A stretch of DNA of 64,000 bases from Roseateles sp. YR242 (GCF_900109745.1 NZ_FOAV01000001.1:794647-858646), one strand, 5' to 3'; shown: positions 35,136 to 45,744, counted from the first letter of the stretch. Made by a program: numbers and translations. The notes: generated by a model from the sequence alone, not told the origin.

Positions 35136-36422
35136 ATGTCTGCACGAGCACCGTCGTCCCGTCGTCACGCCGTCAAGCTGCTGGCCGCCGCCAGCGCCTT
35201 GGCCGGTCTCAGCCTGACGGCCCTGCCCGCCCTGGCTGCCGACACCATCAAGGTGGGTGTGCTGCACAGCCTGTCCGGCACCATGGCCATTTCGGAGACG
35301 GTGTTGAAGGACACCGTGCTGATGGCGATCGAGGAAATCAATGCCAAGGGCGGCGTCCTGGGCAAGAAGCTGGAGCCGGTGGTGGTGGATCCGGCGTCGA
35401 ACTGGCCGCTGTTTGCGGAGAAGACCCGCCAGTTGCTGACGCAGGACAAGGTGGCGGTGATCTTCGGCTGCTGGACGTCGGTGTCGCGCAAGTCGGTGCT
35501 GCCGGTGGTGGAAGAGCTCAACGGGCTGCTGTTCTACCCGGTGCAGTATGAGGGTGAGGAACTGAGCAAGAACGTGTTCTACACAGGTGCGGCGCCGAAC
35601 CAGCAGGCGATTCCGGCGGTGGACTACCTGATGAGCAAGGACGGTGGCGGCGCGAAGCGCTGGGTGCTGCTGGGTACCGACTACGTGTACCCACGCACGA
35701 CCAACAAGATCCTGCGCGCCTATCTGCACAGCAAGGGTGTGAAGGACGCCGACATCGACGAGAAGTACACGCCGTTTGGCCACAGCGACTATCAGACCAT
35801 CGTGGCCGACATCAAGAAGTTCTCGGCAGGTGGGAAGACGGCGGTGGTGTCGACCATCAATGGTGACTCCAATGTTCCCTTCTACAAGGAGCTGGGCAAT
35901 GCCGGCCTGAAGGCGAAGGACGTGCCGGTGGTGGCGTTCTCGGTGGGCGAGGAAGAACTGCGCGGCGTGGATACCAAGCCGCTGGTGGGGCACCTGGCGG
36001 CGTGGAACTACTTCATGTCCATCAAGAACCCGACGAACGATGCGTTCATCAAGAAGTGGTCCGCCTATGCCAAGGCGCACAACATTCCCGGCCACAAGGA
36101 CAAGCCGCTGACCAACGATCCGATGGAGGCCACCTACATCGGCATCAACATGTGGAAGCAGGCGGTGGAGAAGGCCAAGAGCACGGATGTGGACAAGGTG
36201 ACCGCCGCCATGGCGGGGCAGACCTTCAGCGCACCGTCGGGGATCACATCCAAGATGGACGAGAAGAACCACCATCTGCACAAGTCGGTATTCATTGGCG
36301 AGATCCGCGCGGATGGCCAGTTCAACGTGGTGTGGAAGACACCCGCGCCCGTGAAGGCCAAGCCCTGGAGCCCGTACATCGCGGGCAATGAGTCCAAGCC
36401 CGACGAACCGGCGAAGAAATAA
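35136..36422 (+). CDS. urtA: Urea ABC transporter substrate-binding protein UrtA
   Basis: 428 residues, ATG start. The N-terminus has a twin-arginine-like signal (SSRRHAVKLLAAAS, cleavage near ALAADTI). The mature protein matches the UrtA branch of the branched-chain amino-acid binding family: IKVGVLHSLSGTMAISETVL, FGCWTSVSRKSVLPVVEE, LLFYPVQYEGEE, GTDYVYPRTTNKI. Periplasmic urea receptor for UrtBCDE. Followed by 134 bp before urtB and then a tightly packed operon. The divergent gene upstream is a DUF3395-like secreted protein. Confidence 0.96.
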   Translation: MSARAPSSRRHAVKLLAAASALAGLSLTALPALAADTIKVGVLHSLSGTMAISETVLKDTVLMAIEEINAKGGVLGKKLEPVVVDPASNWPLFAEKTRQLLTQDKVAVIFGCWTSVSRKSVLPVVEELNGLLFYPVQYEGEELSKNVFYTGAAPNQQAIPAVDYLMSKDGGGAKRWVLLGTDYVYPRTTNKILRAYLHSKGVKDADIDEKYTPFGHSDYQTIVADIKKFSAGGKTAVVSTINGDSNVPFYKELGNAGLKAKDVPVVAFSVGEEELRGVDTKPLVGHLAAWNYFMSIKNPTNDAFIKKWSAYAKAHNIPGHKDKPLTNDPMEATYIGINMWKQAVEKAKSTDVDKVTAAMAGQTFSAPSGITSKMDEKNHHLHKSVFIGEIRADGQFNVVWKTPAPVKAKPWSPYIAGNESKPDEPAKK

Positions 36423-36556
36423 ACCCCTCGCCCCCGCCGCTGGAATGCGGCGGGCCGGGGCGCCAGCCACTCCCTTCTTTACATCCGCACAGCCCTCCGC
36501 CCCGCCACTCTCCGGCATCAGGGGCGGCCCCGGTCGCCATGCGGCGCGAGGACACG

Positions 36557-38152
36557 ATGCATTCACCCACGGCTTGGACCCGCAGCGTCCTCACGAGCCT
36601 GTTGCTGGGAATGGCCACCTGCACGTCCGTCCAGGCCATCACCCAGCAACAGGCGCTGGCCATGGCACAAGGCGAAACGGATGACCGGATCGCCGCCATC
36701 AACGCCGCCGTCACCCACCCCGACAGCAGGACGCAGACCGTCCTCCAGGCACTCAGCGAAGAGCGGCTGAAGATCGCCAACGGCACCCGCGTGCTCATCG
36801 CCACGGGTGAAGACCTCACCGATGCCGCCACGGGAGACAAAGTCGCGCCGCTCACCGACGGGGTGGAAGACGTGATGCTCAACAACCGCCTGCGCGCGGA
36901 GCTGGACGGGGCCATCGCCGCCCTCAAGCTCGCCAGCAGCGACAAGCAGGAGCGGCTGGCGGCCGCCCGTGCCCTGCTGGATGCCGGCGTGGATGAATCC
37001 CGGGCGGCGATGCTGGAACACGCCATCGCCACCGAAAAGGACGATGCCGTCAAGGAAGCCCTGCAGCTCACCCACGCGGCCGCGCTGGCCGCCAGCACCG
37101 ACACCACCAAACGCCTGCAGGCCGCCCGGCTTCTGGGCGAATCCCACAGCCCGGAAACCCGGCTCCTGCTCAACCAGCGCCTGGCCGAGGAGCAGGACCC
37201 CGCCGTCCAGGCTGCACTTCGTCATTCCCTGTCCCAGGTCGAATCCACCCTCGCCTGGGGCGAACGCATCGGCGCCGTGTTCACCGGCATCAGCCTGGCC
37301 AGCATCCTGCTGCTGGTCGCCCTGGGGCTGGCCATCACCTACGGCCTCATGGGTGTGATCAACATGGCCCATGGCGAGCTGATGATGATCGGCGCCTACG
37401 CCACCTACCTCGTGCAGGTGGCCTTTCGCCAGTGGTTGCCGCCCACCTGGTTCGGCGCCTACCTGGTGGTGGCCGTGCCTGCCGCGTTCCTCGCTTCCGC
37501 CCTCGTCGGTGCTCTGCTCGAACGAACCGTCCTGCGCTGGCTCTACGGCCGCCCGCTGGAAACGCTGCTTGCCACCTGGGGCCTCAGCCTGGTGCTCATG
37601 CAGGCGGTGCGCAGCCTCTTCGGCGCCCAGAACGTTGCCGTGGAAAGCCCCGGCTGGCTGGGCGGCTCGCTCAAGCTTTTGCCCGGCCTGGCACTGCCTA
37701 CGAACCGCCTCGTCATCATCGTGTTCGCCGTTGCCGTGCTGGGCGGCATGGCCCTGCTGATCGCCCGCACCCGGCTCGGCCTGTTCGTGCGCGCCGTCAC
37801 CCAGAACCGGCCCATCGCCTCCTGCATGGGCGTGCCCACCGCGCGCATCGATACCTACGCGTTTGCCCTGGGCTCCGGCCTCGCTGGCCTGGCCGGCTGT
37901 GCGCTCAGCCAGGTCGGCAATGTGGGCCCCGACCTCGGCCAGAGCTACATCGTGGATGCCTTCATGGTGGTGGTGCTCGGTGGCGTCGGCCAGCTCGCCG
38001 GCACCGTGCTCGCCGCGCTCGGCCTGGGCCTGGCCAACAAGGCGCTGGAGGGGGTCGTCGGCGCCGTGCTGGCCAAGATTGCCGTGCTGGTCTTCATCAT
38101 CGTCTTCATCCAGAAGCGACCCCAAGGCCTCTTCGCCGTGAGAACCCGATGA
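36557..38152 (+). CDS. urtB: Urea ABC transporter permease UrtB
   Basis: About 531 residues from ATG 36557, chosen because GCGAGGAC precedes it (an ATG at 36539 is 6 codons upstream). Signal-like N-terminus, then a long periplasmic helical domain (about 25-230) typical for UrtB but absent from LivH, then the LivH-like permease with about 8 helices (LGLAITYGLMGVINMAHGEL, QSYIVDAFMVVVLGGVGQLA). Works with UrtC as the membrane channel for urea. The stop overlaps the urtC start by 4 nt (ATGA). Confidence 0.95.
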   Translation: MHSPTAWTRSVLTSLLLGMATCTSVQAITQQQALAMAQGETDDRIAAINAAVTHPDSRTQTVLQALSEERLKIANGTRVLIATGEDLTDAATGDKVAPLTDGVEDVMLNNRLRAELDGAIAALKLASSDKQERLAAARALLDAGVDESRAAMLEHAIATEKDDAVKEALQLTHAAALAASTDTTKRLQAARLLGESHSPETRLLLNQRLAEEQDPAVQAALRHSLSQVESTLAWGERIGAVFTGISLASILLLVALGLAITYGLMGVINMAHGELMMIGAYATYLVQVAFRQWLPPTWFGAYLVVAVPAAFLASALVGALLERTVLRWLYGRPLETLLATWGLSLVLMQAVRSLFGAQNVAVESPGWLGGSLKLLPGLALPTNRLVIIVFAVAVLGGMALLIARTRLGLFVRAVTQNRPIASCMGVPTARIDTYAFALGSGLAGLAGCALSQVGNVGPDLGQSYIVDAFMVVVLGGVGQLAGTVLAALGLGLANKALEGVVGAVLAKIAVLVFIIVFIQKRPQGLFAVRTR

Positions 38153-39290
38153 ACAGTACCGTCGTCTCCACCGTCACCCTTCCCAGCCCACCCGCCCTGC
38201 TCAGCCGCGGTGGCTGGGTCGGCCTGGCCCTGGCCGTTCTTGTGGCCTGCGTGCTGGTGCCCACCCTCAACCTGGCCTTGCCGAGCGATCACCCGCTGCA
38301 CCTCGACGGCTACTGGGTCAGCCTGCTGGGCAAATTCTGCTGCTACGCCCTGTGCGCCCTGGCCATGGACCTGATCTGGGGTTTCACCGGCATCCTCTCG
38401 CTGGGCCACGGCCTGTACTTTGCGTTGGGCGGCTACGTGATGGGCATGTACCTCATGCGCCAGATCGGCACCGACGGGCAGTACCGCAGCAGCCTGCCCG
38501 ACTTCATGGTGTTCCTCGACTGGAAAACCCTGCCCTGGCACTGGACGCTCAGCGACAGCTTCATCGCCACCCTCGTGCTCATCCTGCTGGTCCCCGGTGC
38601 CATCGCTTTCGTGTTCGGCTTCTTCGCCTTCCGCTCCCGCATTCAGGGCGTGTACTTCTCCATCATCACGCAGGCCATGACCTACGCCGCCATGCTGCTG
38701 TTCTTCCGCAATGAAACCGGCTTCGGCGGCAACAACGGCTTCACCGACTTCAAGCGCATCCTGGGCCTCACCATCACCACGCCCGGCATGCGCATGGTGC
38801 TGTTCGTCATGAGCGCCCTGGCGCTGGTGGGTGCCTACCTGGGCTTGCGCTGGCTCACCCGCGCCAAGTTCGGCCGGGTGCTGGGTGCCATCCGGGACGC
38901 GGAATCGCGCCTGATGTTCTGCGGTTATTCGCCCCTGCCCTACAAGCTGGCCGCCTGGGTGCTGTCTGCCCTGCTGTGTGGCGTGGCCGGCGCGCTCTAC
39001 GTGCCGCAGGTCGGCATCATCAACCCCAGCGAAATGAGCGTGGCCAATTCCATCGAGATCGCCATCTGGGCCGCCGTGGGCGGACGCGGCACCCTCGCCG
39101 GCCCCATTGCCGGCGCCTTCGCGGTCAACGGGGCCAAGAGCTGGTTGACCCAGGTGGCGCCGGAATTCTGGCTGTACGTCCTGGGCGCTCTGTTCGTCGC
39201 GGTGACGCTCTTTATGCCGGACGGAATCGCCGGCCTCGTGCAACGGCTGCGCCATCTGCGCCGCCCGCGCGGCGACGGCAAGGAGGCCGC

Positions 39291-39294
<4 letters not shown>
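38149..39294 (+). CDS. urtC: Urea ABC transporter permease UrtC
   Basis: 381 residues, LivM-like with about 10 helices. Signatures: DLIWGFTGILSLGHGLYFAL (residues near 80-100), FFRNETGFGGNNGFTDFKRI, GRVLGAIRDAESRLMFCGY and the final AAVGGRGTLAGPIAGAF. The start overlaps urtB, and the stop overlaps the urtD start (ATGA), so the operon is translationally coupled. Confidence 0.96.
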
Positions 39295-40150
<856 letters not shown>

Positions 40151-40154
<4 letters not shown>

Positions 40155-40900
40155 ACGCGCGCGCAGGCATCGCAAGGACAGACATGGACACCCAGATGTT
40201 GAGCGCTGAAGGCATCAACCAGTATTACGGCGGTTCGCACATCCTGCGTGATGTGTCGGTCAGCGCCAACCCGGGCCGCATCACCGTGCTGCTGGGGCGC
40301 AACGGCGTGGGCAAGACCAGTCTGCTCAAGAGCCTGATGGGGCTGGTGCCGGTGCGTTCCGGCAGCGTGCGCCTGGCCGGTGAAGACATCACCCGCGCCA
40401 CGCCTTACCAGCGCGCCCGCGCCGGCATCGGCTATGTGCCGCAAGGGCGCGAGATCTTCGCGCGGCTGACGGTGGAAGAGAACCTGCGCATGGGCCTGGC
40501 CAGCAAGCCGGGCGGCACGCCTGTCCCCACCCATCTCTACGAGCTGTTTCCGGTGCTCAAGCAGATGCTGCGCCGCCGCGGTGGTGATCTCTCCGGCGGC
40601 CAGCAGCAACAGCTGGCCATTGCGCGGGCGCTGGCGTCCTCACCCCGGCTGCTGATCCTTGACGAGCCCACCGAGGGCATCCAGCCCAGCATCATCAAGG
40701 ACATCGGCCGCGTCATCCGCCGCCTGGCCGATGAGGGACTGGACGGCCACCCCGTGGCCATCCTGCTGTGCGAGCAGTACTACGACTTCGCCGCCGAACT
40801 GGCGGACGAGTTCCTCGTGCTGGAGCGCGGCAGCGTGATCGCGCGGGGCGACCGGGCCGCCATGCAGCAACCGGACATCCGCGGGCTGGTGGCGATTTAG
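40151..40900 (+). CDS. urtE: Urea ABC transporter ATPase UrtE
   Basis: 249 residues from ATG 40151; ATG 40184 with an AAGGAC site is an alternative and would remove an unconserved N-terminus. LivF-type ATPase: Walker A LGRNGVGKTSLLKSL, IGYVPQGREIFARLTVEENL, signature LSGGQQQQLAIARAL, Walker B LLILDEPTEGIQPSI. Last gene of urtABCDE. A dyad at 40909-40940 follows its stop. Confidence 0.96.
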
Positions 40901-40908
40901 GGAAGCGC

Positions 40909-40940
40909 TGCATCACTCCCGCGAGCCGAGGCGTGATGCA
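40909..40940. terminator. Hairpin between convergent urtE and LysR gene
   Basis: TGCATCAC (40909-40916) pairs with GTGATGCA (40933-40940) across a GC-rich 16-nt loop. It lies between two convergent stop codons, as expected for a bidirectional terminator, but lacks a T-run. Confidence 0.45.
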
Positions 40941-40964
40941 CGGGCTCCCAAGGCCCTGCGCGGG

Positions 40965-41951
40965 CTATTGCAGCACCGGCATCGTCGGCGTGCCGGCGCG
41001 CACTTGCTCGCCCGCCTCCGACAGCATCTGACGCAGCCATCGCTGCGCCGCATCCAGCTCATGGCGCACATGCCAGACCTGGCTGATGTCGATGTGGGGC
41101 AGCTTGAAGGGCAGCTCCCGGCTGGCCAGCAGGCTGGAAATACCGGTCGCGGGGATGAAGCTGTTGGGCAGCACGGTCAGCAGGTCCGACTGCTGCACCG
41201 CCATCCCCCCGGTGAAGAAGCTGTTCACCGTGATGGCCACGGTGCGCTGGCGGCCCAGGGCCTGCAGCGCGTCATCCACGAAGCCATGCGGCCGGCCTGC
41301 AAAGCTCACGCGCAGGTGCTGGGCGGCGCAGTAGCCGTCCAGGGTCAGCGCCTCGGGCGCGGCCAGGGGATGGTCCCGCCGCATTACGCACAGGTATTTG
41401 CTGACATACAGGGCCGCCCGGCGGAAGGCTTCGCCGCCCGGCTGGCTCATCAGCGTGCCGATGTCGGGAAAGAAGCCGATGGCCACGTCCGCCCGGCCCT
41501 GCTCCAGCATTTCCCGGGGGTCCCGCGTGGTCAGCGGCACGATGCGCAGGCCCACATGCACGCCGTCCGCCAGGAAGCGCCTGGCCAGGGCGGGCACCAT
41601 GAGGGCCGCCGTGGCATCCGCCATCGCCAGGGTGAAGCTGATGGTGTTGTCTGCTTCGCGGGGGTCGAAGGCCTGCGGCGCCAGCGCATCCTGCAGGCTG
41701 GACAGCGCCGTGCGGATGGTGGGCCACAACGCCAGCGCATGCGGTGTCGGCGCCACGCCGGTCGGGGTGGGGATGAACAGCTCTTCGTTCGTCGCTTCAC
41801 GCAGCCGCCGCAGCGCATTGCTGACTGCCGGCTGGGTGATGGACAGCCGGTGCGCCGCACGGGTGACATGGCGCTCTTCCATGACCACGTCGAAGACGCG
41901 CAGCAGGTTGAGATCCAGGTTTCGGAAGTTGACCGGACGGGGCGTGTTCAT
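40965..41951 (-). CDS. LysR family transcriptional regulator
   Basis: 328 residues from ATG 41951 (MNTPRPVNFRNLDLNLLRVF); the frame opens further but the family begins here. N-terminal HTH (about 10-70; HVTRAAHRLSITQPAVSNAL, RLREATNEELFIPTPTGVAP) of the NodD/PnbR-like group, then a substrate-binding effector domain with DVAIGFFPDIGTLMSQPGGE. Divergent from a small ORF by 146 bp; that gap is AT-richer than the surroundings and should hold its operator. Convergent with urtE. Whether it controls urea genes cannot be told; LysR proteins usually act on the divergent neighbour. Confidence 0.9.
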   Translation of the reverse strand: MNTPRPVNFRNLDLNLLRVFDVVMEERHVTRAAHRLSITQPAVSNALRRLREATNEELFIPTPTGVAPTPHALALWPTIRTALSSLQDALAPQAFDPREADNTISFTLAMADATAALMVPALARRFLADGVHVGLRIVPLTTRDPREMLEQGRADVAIGFFPDIGTLMSQPGGEAFRRAALYVSKYLCVMRRDHPLAAPEALTLDGYCAAQHLRVSFAGRPHGFVDDALQALGRQRTVAITVNSFFTGGMAVQQSDLLTVLPNSFIPATGISSLLASRELPFKLPHIDISQVWHVRHELDAAQRWLRQMLSEAGEQVRAGTPTMPVLQ

Positions 41952-42097
41952 GAGACCCGATCCTAAGCCCACGCCGGGGGGCATTCGCCTCAGTGATGAC
42001 CCGATTCCGCTTCTCAATTAGGAATAACTACGTAGATACCCCAATATCTCGACATCGGATCTGCGGCAGGTGCCCGGGTCCACACCAAGGAACCGTC

Positions 42098-42352
42098 ATG
42101 TACACCCAAAGTTTCGATGCCCCCCTGCAAGTCATGCCTGCGGATGCAGTGCGTGCCGGCATCGCCAGCCAGGCAGCCGAACGGGTGGTCAACATCGCCA
42201 TGGAACTGGGTCAGTTGGTCCAGACGGCGGTGAGCGTGATTGGCGAGCGTCGGCTGCGTGCGGCGATGCTGGCTGCGGCCCGGGAACAGGATGTGGCGCG
42301 GCCGGCGTTTGCCGAGTCCCTCCGCCGCGCCGCCGGCCACTCCTGGCTCTGA
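42098..42352 (+). CDS. Small uncharacterised protein
   Basis: 84 residues from ATG 42098 with AAGGA about 8 bp upstream (start MYTQSFDAPLQVMPADAVRA). Helical, Ala-rich, no Cys, no membrane segment, no signal peptide. I do not recognise it. The divergent LysR gene (146 bp away) is a likely regulator. A terminator-like hairpin with an 8-T run lies 140 bp downstream, which supports it being a transcribed unit. Confidence 0.6.
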   Translation: MYTQSFDAPLQVMPADAVRAGIASQAAERVVNIAMELGQLVQTAVSVIGERRLRAAMLAAAREQDVARPAFAESLRRAAGHSWL

Positions 42353-42396
42353 GCAAGGGCTACTGCGCGAAGCTCAGCCGTCGTTGGGCGGTGCTC

Positions 42397-42430
42397 GGAA
42401 TCCTCACGTACCCAAGTACGCTCCGGTTCC
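42397..42430. repeat. Intergenic imperfect hairpin, possible dispersed repeat
   Basis: GGAA...CGTAC-CCAA-GTACG...TTCC with an internal loop. The sequence around it (GGAATCCTCACGTACC) looks like a dispersed intergenic element rather than a gene part. No second copy was found in the window. Confidence 0.35.
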
Positions 42431-42491
42431 TCCGCTCCGTCCGCCTAGTCTGAGCTCCGCTCGCTACGCCCCGAGACACCGATGCGAGAAC

Positions 42492-42524
42492 GCCATGCGA
42501 CGTAAGTTGCGTGGCATTTTTTTT
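42492..42524 (+). terminator. Rho-independent terminator
   Basis: GCCATGCGAC-GTAA-GTTGCGTGGC (8 of 10 pairs) followed by eight Ts at 42517-42524. Oriented to end the transcript of the small ORF at 42098-42352. The opposite-strand ureD ends just beyond it. Confidence 0.75.
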
Positions 42525-42579
42525 GGGTGGTGTATTCGGGTGTGAAATACCTCACGGATGGCCAGGGGCCTCGCCCTTG

Positions 42580-43467
42580 TTACATCGACCAAAGTCTCGG
42601 CGGGGTGGCCGGCAAGTCCCACAGTTCATGGCGCCAGGTGGCCCAGCAGGACTTCAAGAGATTAAAAACCGGTTCCACCACGGGCGCCAAGACACGGATG
42701 ACGAGCACGTTGTCCTGGGCCGCAGTGGCGCCCGCCATCTTTTGCAGCGCGCTCGCTTCCAGAATCGTTCGGACCGCGTCCAGTGCCAGCTCGCGGCGCT
42801 CCCTGGGAATGGCCTCGCCCGTCGCGAAAATCAGGGTGCCCATGCAGCGTTGGCCCGCCAGGCCCAGGTCACCATCCATCAGCAATCCATCCTTGGCGTC
42901 CAGGGTGCCTCGCTCCAGCCAACGCCCCGGCAACGCCAGGTGCTGGGTGAAACGGCCATGATCAAAGGGCTGGCCTGCGCCCGGCAGGCCCAGCGCGGTC
43001 ATGTCCCAGGCCAGCAGCTCGGCGCCAGGCGCCAGGTCGAAACGGGCCTCGTTGAAGGCCTCGCAGCCCGGATAGGCAATCGCCTCCAGCGGCAACCACT
43101 CCAGCCGGGCGCCCGCCTCAAGCCGTGCCGCCACCCGCTGGGTCGCCGCCGCACCCTGCGGGCTCCGGTAGAAACGAGTCGCTCCCGGCGTGGTGATCAA
43201 GGCATGCGCCGCCGGCGCCAGCGTCAGCTGAATGTCCAGCGTGTCGCCCCCCACCAGCCCACTGGGCGGATGCACCAGCACGCTGTGACACAAGCCGTCG
43301 CCCTCCGGATACAGGCTCTTGAGCAGGCGCAGCGGCCCCTGGTGCTCATGGCTCACCACACAACGGCCACGATCCACCCGGTAGTCGGCCTTCAGCCGGG
43401 CCAGCCATTCCTTGGGGGGCAAGGCGTCCGATTCAGAACCGGGCCGGGGCTGGAGGTCCGCAATCAC
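42580..43467 (-). CDS. ureD: Urease accessory protein UreD (UreH), separated from the urease operon
   Basis: 295 residues from GTG 43467 (GTGATTGCGGAC). UreD/UreH binds apo-urease and recruits UreF and UreG for nickel insertion. Conserved blocks: EHQGPLRLLKSLYPEG, VLVHPPSGLVGGDTLDIQL, ALITTPGATRFYRS, GARLEWLPLEAIAYPGCEAF. It normally leads the ure operon but here lies about 15 kb from ureA, beyond the urt genes. The GTG overlaps the stop of the upstream HD-GYP gene (GTGA), so it may be co-transcribed with that gene. Confidence 0.96.
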   Translation of the reverse strand: MIADLQPRPGSESDALPPKEWLARLKADYRVDRGRCVVSHEHQGPLRLLKSLYPEGDGLCHSVLVHPPSGLVGGDTLDIQLTLAPAAHALITTPGATRFYRSPQGAAATQRVAARLEAGARLEWLPLEAIAYPGCEAFNEARFDLAPGAELLAWDMTALGLPGAGQPFDHGRFTQHLALPGRWLERGTLDAKDGLLMDGDLGLAGQRCMGTLIFATGEAIPRERRELALDAVRTILEASALQKMAGATAAQDNVLVIRVLAPVVEPVFNLLKSCWATWRHELWDLPATPPRLWSM

Positions 43468-44729
43468 GCGGTCTGCCAGAGTTCATCCAGGCGCTGGAAG
43501 CCCCAGGTCGCTGGATCTTCCCGGCCAATGATGCGGTCCCCCGCAGCAGCAGCAGACAAGTCCACCACCTGCGTCGGGATGGGCATCTGCGACTTGGTGG
43601 AATAAAAGACCCGCACACGCGGCGCGGTGAGCGCCGTGGTGTTCTGGTCCAGCACCACCGCCAGACGGCCCGACTGCAGCTTCACCAAGGTGCCCACCGG
43701 GTAGATGCCCACACACTTGACGAAGGCCTGGAAGATGCGCGGGTCGAAATGACCCTTCCACTGCGCCATGCGCGCCAGCGACGACGCCGGATCCCATGCA
43801 GTCTTGTAAGGGCGGTTGGACGTGATGGCGTCATACACATCACACACGGCACCCATGCGGGACATGAGGCTGATCGCCTCCCCCGCCAGCTTCTTCGGAT
43901 AACCCGTGCCGTCCATCTTCTCGTGATGATGCAAGGCCACGTCCAGCGCCGATTCGGGCACCGCCGTGCCATCTTTCAGCATCTCGTATCCACGCGCCGG
44001 GTGCCCGCGCATGATGTCGAATTCCGCATCGGTCAGCGCGCCCGGCTTGTTCAGCACATCCAGCGGCATGGCCATCTTGCCCACGTCGTGCAACAGGCCC
44101 GCCAGGCCCGCCTCCCGGGTCGTGGCTTCGTCCAGCCCCAGCTGCCGCGACAACGACACCATCAGCGCACACACCGCCACCGAATGCATGTAGGTGTAGT
44201 CGTCCTTGGTCTTGAGCCGCGCCAGGCTGATCAAGGCCGACGGATTACGCACCACGGAACTGGCCACTTCTTCCACCAGGGGCAGGCATTGCTCCGCATC
44301 CACCGCCTTGCCCAGACGGGCCTCGTTGAAGAGGCTCATCACCGCACGCTTGGACTTGTTGACCACCTGGGTGGCCCGCTCCAGCTCCTCGCCCATCGTG
44401 GCCGGCTGCGTGTCCAGAGACAGCGGCGGCTCCGACCTGATCACTGCAGGCGCTTCAGGCGCCGCCTCGGGGACAGGTTCAGGCTCTGGCACTGCGGCGG
44501 CCGCAGCAGCCGGTACAGGTGCCGGGGCCGGCGTAGCGCCACCGACATCCGCCCCCTTGGATGAGTCGATCCAGCAGAACGGCACGCCACTGATATGCAG
44601 CGCCTTGAGGTCGGCCGGGTCCGTCAACACGAACTTGGTTTTCCAAAAAGGATGCGACAGCCATGACCCTTCGAGGCCATGCAAGTACATGCCTAAACAA
44701 ACCTGAGCGGTGGGAATCTTTTTGAGCAT
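43464..44729 (-). CDS. HD-GYP domain cyclic-di-GMP phosphodiesterase
   Basis: 421 residues from ATG 44729 (MLKKIPTAQVCLGMYLHGLE). N-terminal DUF3391 domain (about 1-80), an Ala/Pro/Glu-rich linker, then HD-GYP (about 160-360): SVAVCALMVSLSRQL, HD in AGLLHDVGKMAMP, and HHHEKMDGTGYPKKLAG, the full GYP-type motif. Such proteins hydrolyse cyclic-di-GMP. A third domain (about 365-421; TLVKLQSGRLAVVLDQN) is of unknown type. It overlaps the ureD start, an unusual partnership. Confidence 0.93.
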   Translation of the reverse strand: MLKKIPTAQVCLGMYLHGLEGSWLSHPFWKTKFVLTDPADLKALHISGVPFCWIDSSKGADVGGATPAPAPVPAAAAAAVPEPEPVPEAAPEAPAVIRSEPPLSLDTQPATMGEELERATQVVNKSKRAVMSLFNEARLGKAVDAEQCLPLVEEVASSVVRNPSALISLARLKTKDDYTYMHSVAVCALMVSLSRQLGLDEATTREAGLAGLLHDVGKMAMPLDVLNKPGALTDAEFDIMRGHPARGYEMLKDGTAVPESALDVALHHHEKMDGTGYPKKLAGEAISLMSRMGAVCDVYDAITSNRPYKTAWDPASSLARMAQWKGHFDPRIFQAFVKCVGIYPVGTLVKLQSGRLAVVLDQNTTALTAPRVRVFYSTKSQMPIPTQVVDLSAAAAGDRIIGREDPATWGFQRLDELWQTA

Positions 44730-44811
44730 GGGAGGCTTCGACCAGGGCAACACAGTATGGCGTCCTCCTCGTAACGCTCCCCAAAAAGGCCTACAAAAAC
44801 AGAAACAACGC

Positions 44812-44839
44812 AAAAAAAAACCGCCCGGGCGGGGCGGTT
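44812..44839 (-). terminator. Rho-independent terminator of cytochrome c gene
   Basis: AACCGCCC (44819-44826) pairs with GGGCGGTT (44832-44839); on the minus strand the stem is followed by a T-run (A9 on the plus strand, 44812-44820). It terminates the cytochrome c transcript before the HD-GYP gene. Confidence 0.88.
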
Positions 44840-44905
44840 CTTTTCAGATGGTTGTCACCTAACAGGGTGACAAGAACCTGACTTGCAATTTATCCGAAAT
44901 CTTGG

Positions 44906-45670
44906 TCACCGGAATTTGGATTGAGGAACAGTGCGCAGTTCGCCAGGCAAGCTTGCCAAATATTTCCCTAAAGCCTTGAGTTCAGCGTGGCTGAACTGCT
45001 TCACCTGCGCCGCCATGATGGCGTTGCCACGGCCCACGTACGGGCGGCCTTCGGTTTGGTAGGCCTTCAGCGAGGCATACAGATAGTCCGGATGCTGGCC
45101 GGCGATCTTGGGATAGCTGCCGTCGATGGGTTTGTTGAAGTTGGCGCCGTGGCAGCTGATGCAGACACCCTTGTCCAGCAGCGCCTTGATGTCCGCTGGC
45201 GGGGCGATGGGGGCTTCCACCGGCGCCACCTTGGCCTGTTGCTCGTAATAGGTGGAGATGTCCGCGATGTCCTGCTCGGTGAGTGACAGGGCGATGCCGC
45301 GCATCGTCGGGTGCTTGCGCTCGCCCTTGGCATAGGCTGTCAGCGCCGCACTGATGTACTTGGCGTTCTGGCCCGCAATCATCGGCACCTTGTACACCTC
45401 GGGGAAGGTGGCCTGGTACCCCGGAATGCCGTGGCAGCCAATGCACATGGCCACCCTGGCCTCGATCGGCGTCGTGGACGGCGGTGCCGACGCGGAAGCT
45501 GCCGGGGCCGGCGCAGGCGCTGGCGTAGGGGTCGTCGCCTGTACCGGCGCTGAGGAACCCGTGGAGGGGGGCGACGATGCGCTGGTCTGAGCCATTACAA
45601 CAAGAGCACTACCAGCCAGCATCAACGCAACGGATGTCTGCAGTTGTCTTCTCATGGGCGCGATCTTCAC
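44906..45670 (-). CDS. Diheme cytochrome c (c4-like), secreted
   Basis: 254 residues. Signal peptide (cleavage near VVMAQTSA), a Ser/Pro/Ala/Thr linker (about 30-65), then two c-type heme motifs: CIGCH (76-80) and CISCH (170-174), each with a following Met-ligand region (TMRGIALSL, GNAIMAAQV). Cytochrome c4 proteins are periplasmic electron carriers to terminal oxidases. It ends in a strong terminator and is divergent from moxR. ATGs at residues 1 and 6 are both possible starts. Confidence 0.92.
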   Translation of the reverse strand: MKIAPMRRQLQTSVALMLAGSALVVMAQTSASSPPSTGSSAPVQATTPTPAPAPAPAASASAPPSTTPIEARVAMCIGCHGIPGYQATFPEVYKVPMIAGQNAKYISAALTAYAKGERKHPTMRGIALSLTEQDIADISTYYEQQAKVAPVEAPIAPPADIKALLDKGVCISCHGANFNKPIDGSYPKIAGQHPDYLYASLKAYQTEGRPYVGRGNAIMAAQVKQFSHAELKALGKYLASLPGELRTVPQSKFR

Positions 45671-45744
45671 CGATTTGGGGCGGGGGCGCTCATAGGGGGG
45701 CGCCCTATATACTGGTTTTCACTCTCTGCGCTAGAAAACCGCCC

